In this document: in pieces, positions 1 through 11,503 of the stretch
How the letters are laid out: every line of letters begins with the position of its first letter
How positions within the stretch are numbered: position 1 is the stretch's first letter
DNA from: Carettochelys insculpta
Taxonomy: Eukaryota; Chordata; Testudines; Carettochelyidae
Direction of reading: 5' to 3'
Assembly: GCF_033958435.1 (NCBI RefSeq)
Contig: NC_134167.1
Coordinates: forward strand, 9,444,001-9,508,000
DNA: 64,000 nucleotides
Program-made: the position numbers and the translations under genes
The notes under the pieces: generated by a model
Database searches by the model: none
What the model was told of the DNA's origin: nothing
Seen by the model: the letters and a program-made list of their open reading frames with translations, nothing else

Positions 1-265
1 AGAGTAGAGCGGTAGAATGATTTCTCGTGTCTTGTTCACAACACACCTGCTAATGCATCCCAGAATCATGTTTGCTTTTTTTGCAACAGCATCACACTAT
101 TGACTCATATTTAACTTGTGATCTACTAGAACCCCTTGGTCCCTTTCTGCTATACTCCTTCCTAGACAGTCTTTTCCCATTCTGTATGTGTGAAACAGAT
201 TATTCCTTCCTAAGTGCAGCACCTTACATTTATCTTTATTAAATTTCATCCTGTTTACTTCAGAC
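1..265 (-). mobile_element. CR1 LINE fragment (reverse transcriptase C-terminal part)
   Basis: Read on the minus strand this matches the end of the CR1 ORF2: a frame with NKDKCKVLHLG, YRMGKDCLG-like text and KKANMILGCI-type residues. The same region appears in the better-preserved CR1 at 42680-43408. It is cut off by the window edge and interrupted by base changes. Confidence 0.75.
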
Positions 266-662
266 CATATGAGAAGTACCCCTGCACCACTGTACCTCTG
301 TGTATCCCGGGGGGTTCAGATACTCCTGGCTGAAGGCCACTAGCAGGAAGGGCTCAGGCTAACAGCAGATCACCACGGTAACTGCCCAGTTATCAGCAGA
401 TGCTGCTTCTGTGGTACCAGACCTGACAGTGCCATGGAGAGCTCCTCAGCTGCAATGTTCTTCTACACAGCTTCTCTGTGAGAACAGGGTAGTGGAAAGG
501 GTGGGAACAGCCCGTCCTAGAAACGGGCCAACCAGGTGCTTTGGGACTTCGGCATTCCTAGCAATCAGTTGGGACTATACAAAAGTGGTTGAGCGAGACA
601 TGCCACACAGACAGAGGTGTAACTAGAATGACTGTGAGGAGAACTCCTATCTGCACACTGAC

Positions 663-1188
663 TGTGATGGAGAGGGTGTGTGTGAAGATTTTATTCCCCT
701 GGTGAGGCTGCATGTGTTTTCCTACTGGCCTGTACACCAACCAGGTGGTTGCCTCAGTTTCCCTAGGCACAGCAGCAGTGCATACCAGTGAGGGGAGTTT
801 CGGTCTGAAGACTTCTCACACATAGACAAAGGCCCTCCAGAGGTTCTCTGTAACCTAGGCAACCAGGTGACACCTTTCTTCCTCAGGAAATAGAACAAAG
901 GAAGGAGGATGGGCCTGTCTGGTTTGAATAGGAACTGGGCACTTGAGTGGGATGGTCTCGTCTGGTTGGAAACGGAGAAAGCAAAGCCAGACCCCCCACT
1001 CAGGGACACCTCTGGGCCCCCTCTCCCCAGTACCCAGATCGTACTGATGGCTTTTGGTTTCTGTAATGACAGGTCTGTTTTATAGTGTGTCCTGTCGCCT
1101 AATAAACCTTCCGTGCTACCTGCTGAATGAGAGTCACACCTGACTGAGGATGGGGTGCAGGGCCTGGTGACCCCCACACACTGTGACA
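663..1188 (+). mobile_element. Solo LTR, family copy 1, with 5-bp target duplication
   Basis: This 526-bp unit begins TGTGATGGAG and ends CTGTGACA. It is flanked by CTGAC at 658-662 and CTGAC at 1189-1193, an exact 5-bp target duplication. An AATAAA lies near 1101 in plus orientation, placed as expected for an LTR R region. No internal retroviral sequence, primer-binding site or partner LTR adjoins it, so it is read as a solo LTR left by recombination. Other copies are at 7319, 26605, 35277 (inverted) and 42336. Confidence 0.7.
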
Positions 1189-2115
1189 CTGACAACCTGA
1201 AGTGAGATATATAAAGAGCCATCCCTCTGCTACTCAAGGGTGGGGACAGACATGGAGAGATGAGAAATCTGAACAAACTTTGAGGAATCCATCCGCAGTC
1301 ACTCATGTTTACAGCAAACTCTGTACGCAGGAACACGGTCTTAGCTCATGAAAGTCAGGATTTTTGACTGTATACATACCTAGTCACCAGATCTTACCGG
1401 AAAGCCAGAAACACACAATCACGACAGAGAAAAAAGGTATGAAAGAGCAACAACAACTGAAAAACTTCAGAAAACTTACAGGGCCAGAGAGTCTGATTTT
1501 GAAAGGTTTTTGCAATTGGCTCAATCAATTCCAACACTGGCAAAAGATTTCTGTTAAGTAACCAACAGGAAGTTCACTGGCCTTCCCTCAGCAAAGATCC
1601 CAAGAGGAAAAACCCAGAGATGTGGAACCCCTCGCCCCCAACCAGATTTCTTCTAACACTCAAATCCAGCAAGAAGGCAGTCGCCTTGTTTGTAAGAATG
1701 CCAGAGTCATTTGTTGTGACAGGCCAGACCCCAGCTTCACCGGCAGTTTTCTGGGCTGCGGTCCCACCACACTATCGTAATGCACGTGACCCTAATTCAC
1801 ATGAAAGGATGAAATTAAACAGCATTGGACAGGTGAGCGTGGAGCAATTTCAGTGATAAATGGAATCCTTGCCCTTCACAGCTTCCCTCCATACAGCAGC
1901 ACCAAGTGAATAACATCCCCTCAAGCACCAAACTAAGAGGTAACCAATGGAGGAAGAGAAAATAGCTGCAACAGAGAATGGGAGACAGTTACATCTTTGG
2001 TTTGGAGACATGCTACCCTCCTTGCCTCTTCTAAAATCTCAGATTAGTCAATTATGTATAATAAAGAGAACTGCAGCAAGTCAGACGGACTGACAACTCA
2101 AAAATTCAGAATTTT

Positions 2116-2229
2116 CCAGATCTGAAGAAGTGGGTCTGTCGCACGAAAGCTCATCGCCTAATAAAATATTTTGTTAGTCTTTAAAGTGCTACAGGACTGC
2201 CGGTTTGTTTTGTGAAGATACAGACTACA
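2116..2229 (+). mobile_element. Penelope-like 3' tail with hammerhead-like motif
   Basis: The sequence reads CTGAAGA (2122-2128), a stem GTGGG/CGCAC (2130-2134 and 2140-2144, one mismatch), GAAA (2145-2148), and a possible GC/GC mini-stem. It then continues TTGTTAGTCTTTAAAGTGC and GACTGC to a GTGAAGATACAGAC end. The same tail follows the coding relic at 4946-5478, which ties it to the Penelope family. Confidence 0.6.
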
Positions 2230-4080
2230 ATGGCCAACTCTCTGAGATTTGACATCTGCATTTCAAGGTTTGTGGACAACAAGCTACAAGGAGGTAACAT
2301 GCCTAACGCAACGTGCTCCTGAGGTTAGCTGTGTCTCCATCCATTCCTGCAATAAACAAATGATGATAACAAACCACCACTTGGCCAGACCATGCAGAAA
2401 AGTGAGTGATGCCTTTTAAATAGCTATAAATGCTACTGAGGTATTTAGGATTTCTTCAGAACAAGGTTGAAATGCAGGAGGCCATCACCTCACCCCACCA
2501 AGGAGAAGGTCTAGCATGGTTAAAAATAATCCCAGTTGAAATACCCTCGACATAAAGTGCTCGGCTATAAGTAGTTTTGCATTTACATAGTTGAAAATTT
2601 GAGGAACACAACGTAAAAATTTCTCATGCTCAAGTCGTTACATCATTTAGAAAATGGAAAGTTAACCTGCCCTCCCAGCATCCTCTGCAACTCTCCTCTG
2701 CCTCATGCTGCACGTAGGATAAAAATGGATTAAAAATGTAGGTTGGGTCAGAGCATTTCTTTAAATGTTGCTCAAAATGCTTTAAATAGCTGGTAGAGTA
2801 AGTGAGGGGTGCGTTAGGGTTTAAATGGTCACTGAGGCAAAATTTAGTCTCCTGCGGTCCGTATCCCTCTCTATTTATATTATTTCTTGTGGGGAAGAAT
2901 TCCCCATTATACATCGGTTTGCTTTAAGTCGCAAATTTACTGTCCCTTTCCCTGATGTATGCCAGGGACCCTGTGTTGGTGCTCAGGTAGAGCCTGTCAG
3001 GAGCAGCCAGGCCTTTAGCAGAGGGAATCTGGCCTGGCCAGTCCCCTTGAGAGTCTGGCTGGCTGAAAGTCCATAGCCAGGGCCGCCGACAGGAAGGCAA
3101 AAGGGGCAGCTGCCCAGCAGCTCCCATCCCACCATTTCCAAGGGGCCTGGAGCCCCATCCATCACTGCTGCTACTTTGCCAGCAGAGGCTATTTTGCCAG
3201 GCCCCTTCAAAGTGCCACTGAAATGCTGCTTCACCACTCCATGCAGCTGTGAAGCGGGGACATGGGGTCCAGCACTGTGATCCGAGCAGCACTAAGGGCT
3301 GAATGCCTTAGTCCCCACCCCTTCTGCCATTAGCCCCTCCCACCTTGTCCCAGGCCCATGGCAGCTGTCATTCCCACTGTCCATAACAAAGGGACAGCCC
3401 TGAGTTTGAAATGGACTGATACCAAATGCAGATGGATTAGGGGCCTGAAACTAGCATTGCTTTTGAGTTCTTTTGCTTTTAGTCTTTTGACTTGTGTCTT
3501 TGGCTACATTTGGGGCCAGCGGGCTCCTGGACAGCACCTGGCTGTAACTCATTATGGCGTGTTACACAAATCAGGGCGGCTGCTATCTCCAGGGCCAAAG
3601 GAACTCTTCTAGATACGAACAAACAACACCCAGCAGCCCGCTTTCTGCTTCTCGAGCCGTTTTGCCCCTGTGCATGAGCCAATCAGCAGCAGATGGTGAC
3701 GTTCTCAAACACATGGAATAGTCTATGTTCTCGGTGAATTTCTCTAGCTCCCGGTGTGGGGCTTGCACTCACCCAGCACATTGAGACTATGCGCGGCGTT
3801 GCGTGCTACATGACTCACATTGTTATTCTTTCCATTCCCTGACTGGATAACTTAGCTAATGAAAACTGCCAATTTTCCCACAGCACGTACCATCTGATTC
3901 GCATGCGTTTTGTGCAAGTAACACTCAGGCGCTCATGTATTCGCAGAACGTAAACACGAGCCCAGCTGCTGCCTGAGTCCCATGAATGTTCATGGAGAAG
4001 CCCTAGAACTGTCCTGAATGGAGAACTTTTGTGTTTCTAGAGGAGAGCCCATGGGGCCATTCCACTCCCTTCTCCCAGTG

Positions 4081-4366
4081 GCCTATTAACTGAAGGGCAA
4101 AAGGGGTGGTTGCCCCAGGGCCCCCAGGCATCAGGAGCCCAAGACTCCATAACTCCATTTTGTTTAAGCAATTTGCTTTCATGGAACAAAAGAAATGTGC
4201 TGGGTCATTTGTATTTTAAAATTAACGTAAGTGGAATTTGACCGTGCACCATGAGTAATAATAAGCATGAATAGATTTTAAAGCATAAATAATGATGTTA
4301 CATTAATATTTTAATATACTGGGGAGGGGGGGCGGCTTATGGCTGTGTTGTCCCAGGTCCCCACCT
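4081..4366. repeat. Unclassified repeat, copy 1 of a dispersed pair
   Basis: This 285-bp stretch matches 13668-13935 throughout: AAAAGGGGTGGTTGCCCC, CCATAACTCCATT, GATTTTAAAGCATAA, TAATGATGTTACATTAAT and TGCTGTCCCAGG-like text. No terminal repeats or coding were found. Confidence 0.55.
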
Positions 4367-4945
4367 GCTCTTAATATTCCCCTGCCTTCACTCACCCCCA
4401 CAAGGCCCGGAGCAGCCCACCCCCAGGACCCACTGGTGTTCCCCAGCTTGAAGCCAGGCTGGTCTGAGATCCAAAGGGCACCTGTCCCAGCCTGAGTCTC
4501 TTCGGAAACATCCCAGCTCTGAGAACTTGCAGAGCCTGGCACTGTGCCCAGCAGCATGGGCCAAGGGCAAACTGCATCTTAATTACTGCTTACGGTGCAG
4601 GTTTATGCCTTCACTTGGGCCATTGCTGGTCTGAGAAACATGCTGAGCCCCTCATCAGTCTGCCATTAATCGATCCCAGCGATCAGTCCTGGTTGGATGC
4701 ATTGGGCCCAGTGTAACTGGAGAGATTTCAGCCACACCTCGGTGCTCATGCAGCGTTCCAGCTGGGGGAGCTCACGAGGAAGGGAAGACCAGTACCTCAT
4801 TCTCTGTGGCCAGGTGTGCTGTACAGGAGCATGCAAGGCAGCAGGGTGCAGAAGGAAGATGAGATGCCACCTGCTCCTTGTGCAAGACACTTCCTGCTGG
4901 AAAGTGCCACCCAACCTCAAGAAAATACTCATGAGCAGCCACATA

Positions 4946-5478
4946 CTGCACCACAGAAACGATGACCCTGGAACCTATCCCGCCAACAAACTCCATTGCC
5001 AGCTCTGTCTACATATCTATACTAGACACATCTTCCCTGGACCTAACCACATCAGCCACACCATCAGGGGCTCACACACCTCACATCCACATATGCCATC
5101 ATGTGCCGACAATGCCCCTCTGTCACGTACACTGGACAAAGCAGACAGTCTCTGCATCAAAGGATGAATGGACACAAATCTGATGCCAGGAAGTGGAATA
5201 CACGCAAACATGTACAGGAACGCTTTAACCTCCCAGGTCATACAATAATGGACCTTAAAGTGGCCACCCTGTTACAAAAGGATTTTGCTACTATATTACG
5301 GAGGGAGACATCTCAATTGGAATTCATTTGCAAATTTGACACATTTAACCTGGGGCGTAACAGAGATCTCAATGATCTTGCGCATTACAGGGGCAATTCC
5401 CCCACCTTTGATATTTGCAGGAATGGCGCCCGTCCCGTTTCACTTACTTCTTCCACATGTTCTATTAATGACAGGTGA
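4946..5478 (+). pseudogene. GIY-YIG endonuclease relic of a Penelope-like element
   Basis: One frame reads HHRNDDPGTYPANKLHCQLC and continues to SHTIRG. After a frame change the 5101-5478 frame reads CRQCPSVTYTGQSRQSLHQR, then MNGH, FNLPGH and FDTFNLGRNRDLN. The order CxxC, Y-x-G-Q-(S/T), R-M-N-x-H, F-N-L-P-G-H is that of the GIY-YIG endonuclease end of vertebrate Penelope-like elements. The frame change and missing reverse transcriptase show it is inactive. Confidence 0.6.
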
Positions 5479-5526
5479 CCCCCTCTTCCTTTTTTTCCCT
5501 TCTTCATCCCGCCTCCATTCTCTGTT

Positions 5527-5550
5527 ACACACACACACACACACACACAC
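5527..5550. repeat. (CA)n microsatellite
   Basis: Twelve CA units in a row lie between the Penelope coding relic and its hammerhead-like tail. Confidence 0.9.
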
Positions 5551-5637
5551 CCTGTATTCTTATTTTTGCTTCACATCTGATGAAGTGGGTCTTACTCACT
5601 GCATTACCTAATTAACAAAATCATTAGTCTTTAAACC

Positions 5638-6020
5638 CAGTGTTTCTCAACCAGAGATATGTGTACCCTTGGCGGACTCTTCCAGGGCATACATCAACTC
5701 AGCTAGATATTTACCTAGTTTTACAAAAGGAGACATAAAAGCACTAGCAAAGTCAGTCCAATCTAAAAGTTCATCCAGACAGTGACTTGTTTCTACTGCT
5801 TCATATGCCTTACCCTGAAATGTAAGTACAGTATTTCTATTCCAATTATTTTATTTGATAAGATGGTAGAAAGTCAGCAGTTTTCAGTAGTCATCTTCTA
5901 GGATATTTGTGCATGCTTTTGTAAGTAAGTAGTTTTTAAGTGAGGTGTAACTTGGTGGTACACAAAACAAATCTGACTCCTGAGAAGGTACAGTAATCTG
6001 GAAAGGTTGAATGGCCCTTG
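5638..6020 (+). mobile_element. hAT-like non-autonomous element inside the Penelope tail
   Basis: It begins CAGTGTTTCTCAACC, a typical hAT terminus, and ends near a GGAAAGGTTGA stretch about 6003-6020. Strand is arbitrary. No transposase coding is present. Right-end definition is weak, and no clear 8-bp duplication is seen at the Penelope junction. Confidence 0.45.
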
Positions 6021-6047
6021 TTTCAAGACCTCAGCTGACCTTAGGAC

Positions 6048-6162
6048 CGCGTTTCTCAACCAGCTGGTACACATACCCTTAGAGGTACACCAGGGAAGTC
6101 TGGGGGTACTTATACATTTTTTAAAAAGAGTTACTTCATAAAAAACAGGTTGAGAAACTCTG
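6048..6162 (+). mobile_element. Short hAT-like inverted-repeat element
   Basis: CGTTTCTCAACC near 6050 and GGTTGAGAAACTCTG at 6148-6162 are inverted copies enclosing about 115 bp. It lies directly beside the 5638 element, and together they interrupt the Penelope tail. Confidence 0.5.
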
Positions 6163-6192
6163 CTACAGGACTGCTTGCTTTTTTGCTGCTCT

Positions 6193-6221
6193 TTGTTTTG
6201 TTTGTTTGTTTGTTTGTTTTG
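6193..6221. repeat. (TTTG)n microsatellite
   Basis: A run of TTTG repeats lies inside the Penelope tail; the copy at 2116 has only one or two units there. Confidence 0.8.
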
Positions 6222-7318
6222 TGAAGCTACAGACTAATACCGCTCCCCCTTTGAAACAGAAGCAATCAGAGAACCAGGTTCAGGACTAGCCCTAAAGTGG
6301 GCTCTGGCACTTCCTGTCACAATTTTACTCTCCACACAGGCCCCTGGATTTTTCACACCTGCAACATGCAAGGGTGGCGGGCCCTACACACCAGGACCCT
6401 TTTCCAGACCACATGGGCTTGGAGAGCTGGAGGGGAGCCTGGGTTGGCAGTTTCCCTCTTTATAAATCTGGTGCTGCTTTGCAGTTTGTCAAACCTTTTC
6501 CTACCTGGGCCTGGCTCAGGGAGCAGACAGCCAATGCCCAGCCTCTCCGGGGCTGTGCCACCTGGGCTGGACAGCAGCCACCCGCAGCAGGAAGCACTTC
6601 CTCACACAGCGTGAGATTTAGCAAGCAGGAATCAGTGCCACAAGATGTAACAGAGGACAAGAGTCAGCCGGCTGGAGAGGACTGGCCATGTGCGTGGGAT
6701 AGTAAATATCAAGTGGGTACGTGAGCACATTGAACAGGGCACAACCCTTCTATGGCAAGTGGAGGGGGGACACCCCTCTGCCCACTGGAGCTAGGGGAAT
6801 AAACAGCCACTGGGGGCATGTTAATGCATCACTGTCCCAGCTACTGGAGCCCCTGTCTGATCTGGCCCGGCAATTTCCATACTCCCATTGAGTCTGTGGG
6901 TGAACTCTACATCCGGCAAAGCCCCAGCAATGGGGCGCTGGGTGTCTGGATGTGCCCAATGTGGAGGCAAGGGGAAGGGCTGCCATGCTGCTCCCTGCCC
7001 TTGTTATTCCAGGCCAGGATCTGGAAAAAGGCTACAGCCCTCCAGGCCAGCTGCATCCCCATCATGTCCTTCTGTGTCAACCCATGCAGGCCCGTGGCAG
7101 AGACCCTTTCCACGGGGCCCGAATTCCACCCACGGCAGGGCTGCCCAAGCCTAGCCAGGGTCTCAATCACAGCCCCAGGCTCAAATCACTCTCTGCCCTC
7201 TCCTTCTCCTTCCCTGGCCACCTGTACACCTCGCTCTTGTTATGGCCCTTTGGTGCCCCTGCGCCTCAGCCCATCCATGGATGCACGCCCTGCATGGTTC
7301 TGTCCCTGGAAAGCAGGA

Positions 7319-7841
7319 TATGATGAAGTCAGGGGTGGGGGGGCAGAGTGAGAATTTTATTCTCCTGGTGAGGTTGCATGTGTTTCCTACTGACCAATAG
7401 TTACCCGAGGTGAGTGCCTCAGTTTCCCTAGGCACAGCAGCAGGGCATAGCGGTGAGGGGAGTTTCGGTCTGAGGACTTCTCACACATAGGCCAGGCTCT
7501 CCGTGCCCTTTGTAACCGAGGCAACCAAGTAATACCTTTCTTCCCAGGGAAACAAGAGGGAGGGGGGCCTGGCCAGTTTGAATTGGAACTGGGCTATTGA
7601 GAAGGGGGGCAGTGTTGTCTGGCTGGAGAAGGAGGAAGGAGGGCCAGACCCCATGCTTGGGAACCCCTGTGGGTCCCCTCTCCCCAAGGTGGATCAGACT
7701 GACAGCTTCTGGTTTCTGTGCTGACAAGTCTGTTGTACTCTTTGTCCCTGTGGCCTGATAAACCCTGTTCTCCCTGCTGAAGAAGAGTCGCACTGGCTGT
7801 GCATGGGGTGCAGGGCCCAGTGACCCCCACTTTCTGTGACA
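7319..7841 (+). mobile_element. Solo LTR, family copy 2
   Basis: This is about 520 bp similar over its length to the LTR at 663-1188. Shared landmarks include GCCTCAGTTTCCCTAGGCAC, CTTCTCACACATAG, TTTCTGTGCTGACAAGTCTG and the terminal CTGTGACA. The start is degenerate (TATGATGAAG) and the AATAAA has become GATAAA. No clear flanking duplication remains. Confidence 0.65.
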
Positions 7842-9024
7842 GAGGGTTAGTGCCCTCCTCTGATGAGCGAAGCTGTTCTCTGGAGGTGTGTCGTGACTGG
7901 GTCCCTCCAGAGACCCACTGCTCTCAGCCGTAGAGTGCAGCATGCAAAGAAAGCCAGAGCTGGCATTGCCAGTGGGAGTACAGAGACGTGCTGTCCTTCC
8001 CCTCTGCCACAGGAATCATTTAATGGCTGAAGAAGGGCTCAGCCATCTAACCCAGGGCAGGAATGTTCACGCCAGAAATCAGTTCATTCTAATTGTACAT
8101 TCACACCACAGCGTCAGCTGCAGCTTGTTCAGCTATTCGCTTCTCTCCGCAGCTGTGACCAGCAGCTGGGCAGATGTACGCAAACGAGGATGTACAGGAA
8201 ATATTCCCTTGGGAGTGGCCCCGCCCCACGGAGGCAGTGATGTGCAGTGGCGAGAGCGCTCTGCTGGACAACAGGCCACAGAATTTCCATCCTCACAAAA
8301 TGTGAGGAAGAGAGTCGTAAGAAACGTTCATTCTCCAACCAGCTGTAACTGATCTGCCCCTCAGGCAGTCCCTGGGGCCACCTGCCCACAGCACTGCAAA
8401 CTGGGCGACCGCCACCCACGTCAGAGAACAAACTCCACAACAAACGCTGCCCAGAATAGCCAGGAAAACAATGAAGTGCCAGGGAAACCCATCTGTTAAC
8501 GGAGAGACACCCCTTGGGGCTTTGTTCAAGGAGCCGCCTGGAGAGCCTTATGGAATTGTTATACTGCAGTCACTCCCAGAGCAGGATGGGGCCCTCTGGT
8601 GCTTGGTGTGACACAAGCAGAGACACAGCCCCTGCACCCCAGAGTCTCCAGTCTCTCTCTTCTCCTTAACGAGCAGCACCACAGACTACCCAGGACCTCT
8701 CACCTCCTACACTTGTCCTGGGGTGCCTCAAACAATCCAGCACGTGCAGAGCTGTGGGCACCAGCGTTGGTGCTTCGTAACTAACGACAGGTTCATTGCC
8801 CTAGCCTGCAAACCTAGTATCTCCTGCCCCTGCCCAGAAGTGCGGTGCCGCAGTATAGCCAAATGCAAAGCCGGACACATAGGATCACAGTCTGTGGGCT
8901 ATGCCCATACTTGCACAGAAGGGGACTCTACTCTGAGGAGCAGGGGCTCTGAAAGAGATTTGGGGGACTGTTCTGGACCACAAGCTCCCAGGGCAACACC
9001 ATTGCTGAAAGGGCCCAGTAAGCA

Positions 9025-9135
9025 GTGGAAGTGTAGGTAACGCTGTTAGGCAATACTGACTTACTGCGGTCTGACAAATTCTCTTGTTTGGCACCGGTCA
9101 GGTTTCAAGACGGCCGGGCTAGAGAGGTTCAACCT
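9025..9135. mobile_element. TA-type inverted-repeat element, 3' half
   Basis: GCTGTTAGGCAATACTGACT, CAGTCTGACAAATTCTC-like text (here CGGTCTGACAAATTCTC) and GAGAGGTTCAACCTGTTG correspond to the last third of the 62222 copy. Confidence 0.5.
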
Positions 9136-9149
9136 GTTGTTCTATTTTG

Positions 9150-9690
9150 CTTGTATTTGGCACTGATGCAACAGCCACTGGAATCCTGGGTCCAGTTCTG
9201 GTGTCCTCTGCTCAAGAGAAAGTCGACCAACTGGAGAAGGTTCAAAGCAGAGCCAAGAAAATAATTAAAAAGTCAGGAAAGCAGCCTTCTAGGGATAGAC
9301 TCGAGCATGGTCTACTGAGTTTACAAAGAGACAGTTAAGGGGCAACTTGCTCGTGGTCCATAAATACCTAACCTGGAGGGCCTAACTCTGAAAAGCATTT
9401 TGAGTGCTTCAATCTGGCAGACAAAGTTACAGTAAGCTCTCCTGCCTGGAAGCTGACATTAGACAGATTCAGACCAGAAAGAAGGTGCAAATTTCTGATC
9501 CTGAAAGTCACGCACCACTGGAAAAAGGGCTGGGTGGCTTCTCCATCATTGGCTGTTGCAAAATCAAGATGGGGTGTTATTTCAAAAAGCTCTGCTCTAG
9601 TTCAAGCTGGAATGAATTCAGGGAAGCCTTATGGCCCATTATACAGGAAGTCAGGATCTAGATCATCACAGCGATCTCATCTGGCTTCAA
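9150..9690 (+). mobile_element. Old CR1-type LINE fragment
   Basis: A short plus-strand relic frame reads GILGPVLVSS, then VDQLEKVQSRAKKIIK, comparable to the [12 protein letters not shown] block of CR1. The rest is heavily mutated and contains stops. Boundaries are approximate. Confidence 0.5.
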
Positions 9691-9694
9691 AATC

Positions 9695-9943
9695 TATGGC
9701 TTGGTTGACACAAGGCAGGTAAATCGATTGCAGATATGGCAATTGAGTAGTTAGAATTGACTTATCTGCGACTGACTTACTCTCCCATCAACCTCCCTTA
9801 CTCTTGGCAATATCAAAGTGTACAGGGCTCAACTGCCAAGTCCAGATAATTCAATTTCGCACGTCTCTACCAGGTGTGCAAGCTTGACCTCTGGAAGATC
9901 AACCTGACCGGGTCAATCTTCAGCGTTGTGTAGACATACCCTA
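9695..9943. mobile_element. Degenerate MITE with TGTAGACATACCC end
   Basis: The right end TGTGTAGACATACCCTA is nearly the same as the ends of the 60196 element. The left end GGCTTGGTTGACACA is a weaker inverted match. No coding content. Confidence 0.4.
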
Positions 9944-10989
9944 TGTCTCTTCTTCCTTTTCTTGGTAGTTACGCCCAAAAAGAAGGGCCATCACTTGAGG
10001 AGGTGTCTCCAAGTCAAATGACCTGACTCTTGTGCAGGGGAGCAATGGAAGGACATGGGCCAGGGCTCAGGCTTGTGATCCAGGGAATGGCACACACTGC
10101 TTAAAGACCAGTTGTCATGTTTAAAAATGACATTGTCTAGGCAGGCTGACCAAAGAGCAATTTTTCTCACACACAGACATGGGTCCATTCTGAAGCTCCC
10201 CCCAACGTACAGGCGCACATCCAGTCTGCCTCACATCTGCTGCCTCGGTTGGTAAGAATTCCTCCGGCCACAGCTGTAGCAAGACATGCAGGCTCCGGTT
10301 CTCTCCTGCCTTGGCTCTGACGGTGTCATGCACCTCTATGCGACACCAGAGCCTTTCACGTGCGTTATCTCTCCCTCACCCCTCAGCCCAGAATTAGCTG
10401 CTGCAACGAGACCTCAGTCAGCAGTTCTGTCATTCACATAAACCAAGCTCCCCCTCTGCAGTTGTAGGGGGCAGAGAACGCGGACTGGAGCCATGGCTAT
10501 TCAGCAGATGGTACACTTCCTACACTGTACAGGGCAGCTGGGAGTGCGCTCAAAGCCCTGACATCTGTGGATTAACAAAAGACCAGCTAATGCTACCAAC
10601 CACCGCCGAAACGGTAAAGCTCTGAGTCTTGATGTATTTATTAATTAAACGGTTGTAAGTAGGACTATTAGTGACTTTAAAAAGTATCACCTGCATTGGG
10701 ACTGTACAGAGAAGTCAAAAGATCAAATTTCAGCACTCCGCCTTGGAAAGGCAGCTGCCCCCGGCTCTGACTTCTGTGTATGACAGAAACCCCCCCAAAG
10801 CCGGGGGTGTGGCAGTCCCCCAACCCCCCAAGTTCCAGCACCTATGTTCAAAGCCCAGCCCCTGCTTCGCTGCGCTATAGTTGTGAGTACACAGCACTTC
10901 TGCAAATCTGGCAAGGGGGTCCCAAGGCAGATAAGCAGAACACAATCAATGCAACCCGTGACCAGCTACAAACATATTGGTTTAACTCT

Positions 10990-11503
10990 GCGGCAGAGGC
11001 CAGGTCCCCAGGACAGTTGCTGCAGCCCTGCGGCTGGTTTCCAGCCAATGGGAGTTGAGGGATTTTGCTGGGGGCAGGGGCAGCTCTTGAACCCCTCCAC
11101 CAAGCACAGAGGCTCATATGGAACAGCCAGCAGACTGGGGCTGTTGGCAGTCAGGGAAGCCTGGCTGAGAGTGCTGCTGGCTGGGAACTGCATTGGTAAA
11201 CATCTCCCAGCCAGAGTCTGCTTCAGGCACTGCACCCCAGCTCCCTCCAAAACCCTGAACCCCACCCTACACTCGTGCCCCAGACCAGAATCCTCTCCAA
11301 TCCCCTGCCCCAGGTCACCACCTCCTTCATCCAAACTCCCTCTCGGACCCCACACCCTCTCCTGCATCCCAGCCCCTACCCCGAGCTCCCTCTGCAGAAA
11401 ACCTCCATCCTAGACTCTGTACCTCCTCCACAGAAAAGTGCGGCCCCTGACCACCTACCAAAATCTTGGTGTGGCCCCTTATCAAAAATTCCTGCCCACC
11501 CCG
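10990..11503. mobile_element. Partial copy of the 49072-type hAT-like family
   Basis: The C-rich stretch with CACCCCAGCTCCCTCC, TGCATCCCAGCCCCTACCCC, ACCTCCTCCACAG and TGTGGCCCCTTATCAAAAAT, ending CCTGCCCACCCCG, follows the order of motifs in 49440-49713. Its left terminus is not clear. The long open frames here reflect the stop-poor C-rich composition. Confidence 0.45.

Larger units (their letters stand above)
4907..6260 (+). mobile_element. Penelope-like element remnant with interrupted 3' tail
   Basis: The plus strand carries a degenerate coding region (about 4907-5478) followed by a (CA)n run, a hammerhead-like motif (5577-5640), and then the tail CTACAGGACTGC...GAAGCTACAGACTAATAC at 6163-6240. 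Between the two halves of the tail lie hAT-like insertions (5638-6162). Comparison with the copy at 2116-2229, where TCTTTAAAGTGCTACAGG is continuous, fixes the interruption. Penelope-like elements encode a reverse transcriptase with a GIY-YIG endonuclease; only the endonuclease end survives here. Confidence 0.65.

Noticed and set aside
722..1336. 204-codon open frame on the minus strand
   Set aside because: It lies mainly over the reverse strand of the solo LTR at 663-1188 and has no protein similarity that I recognise.
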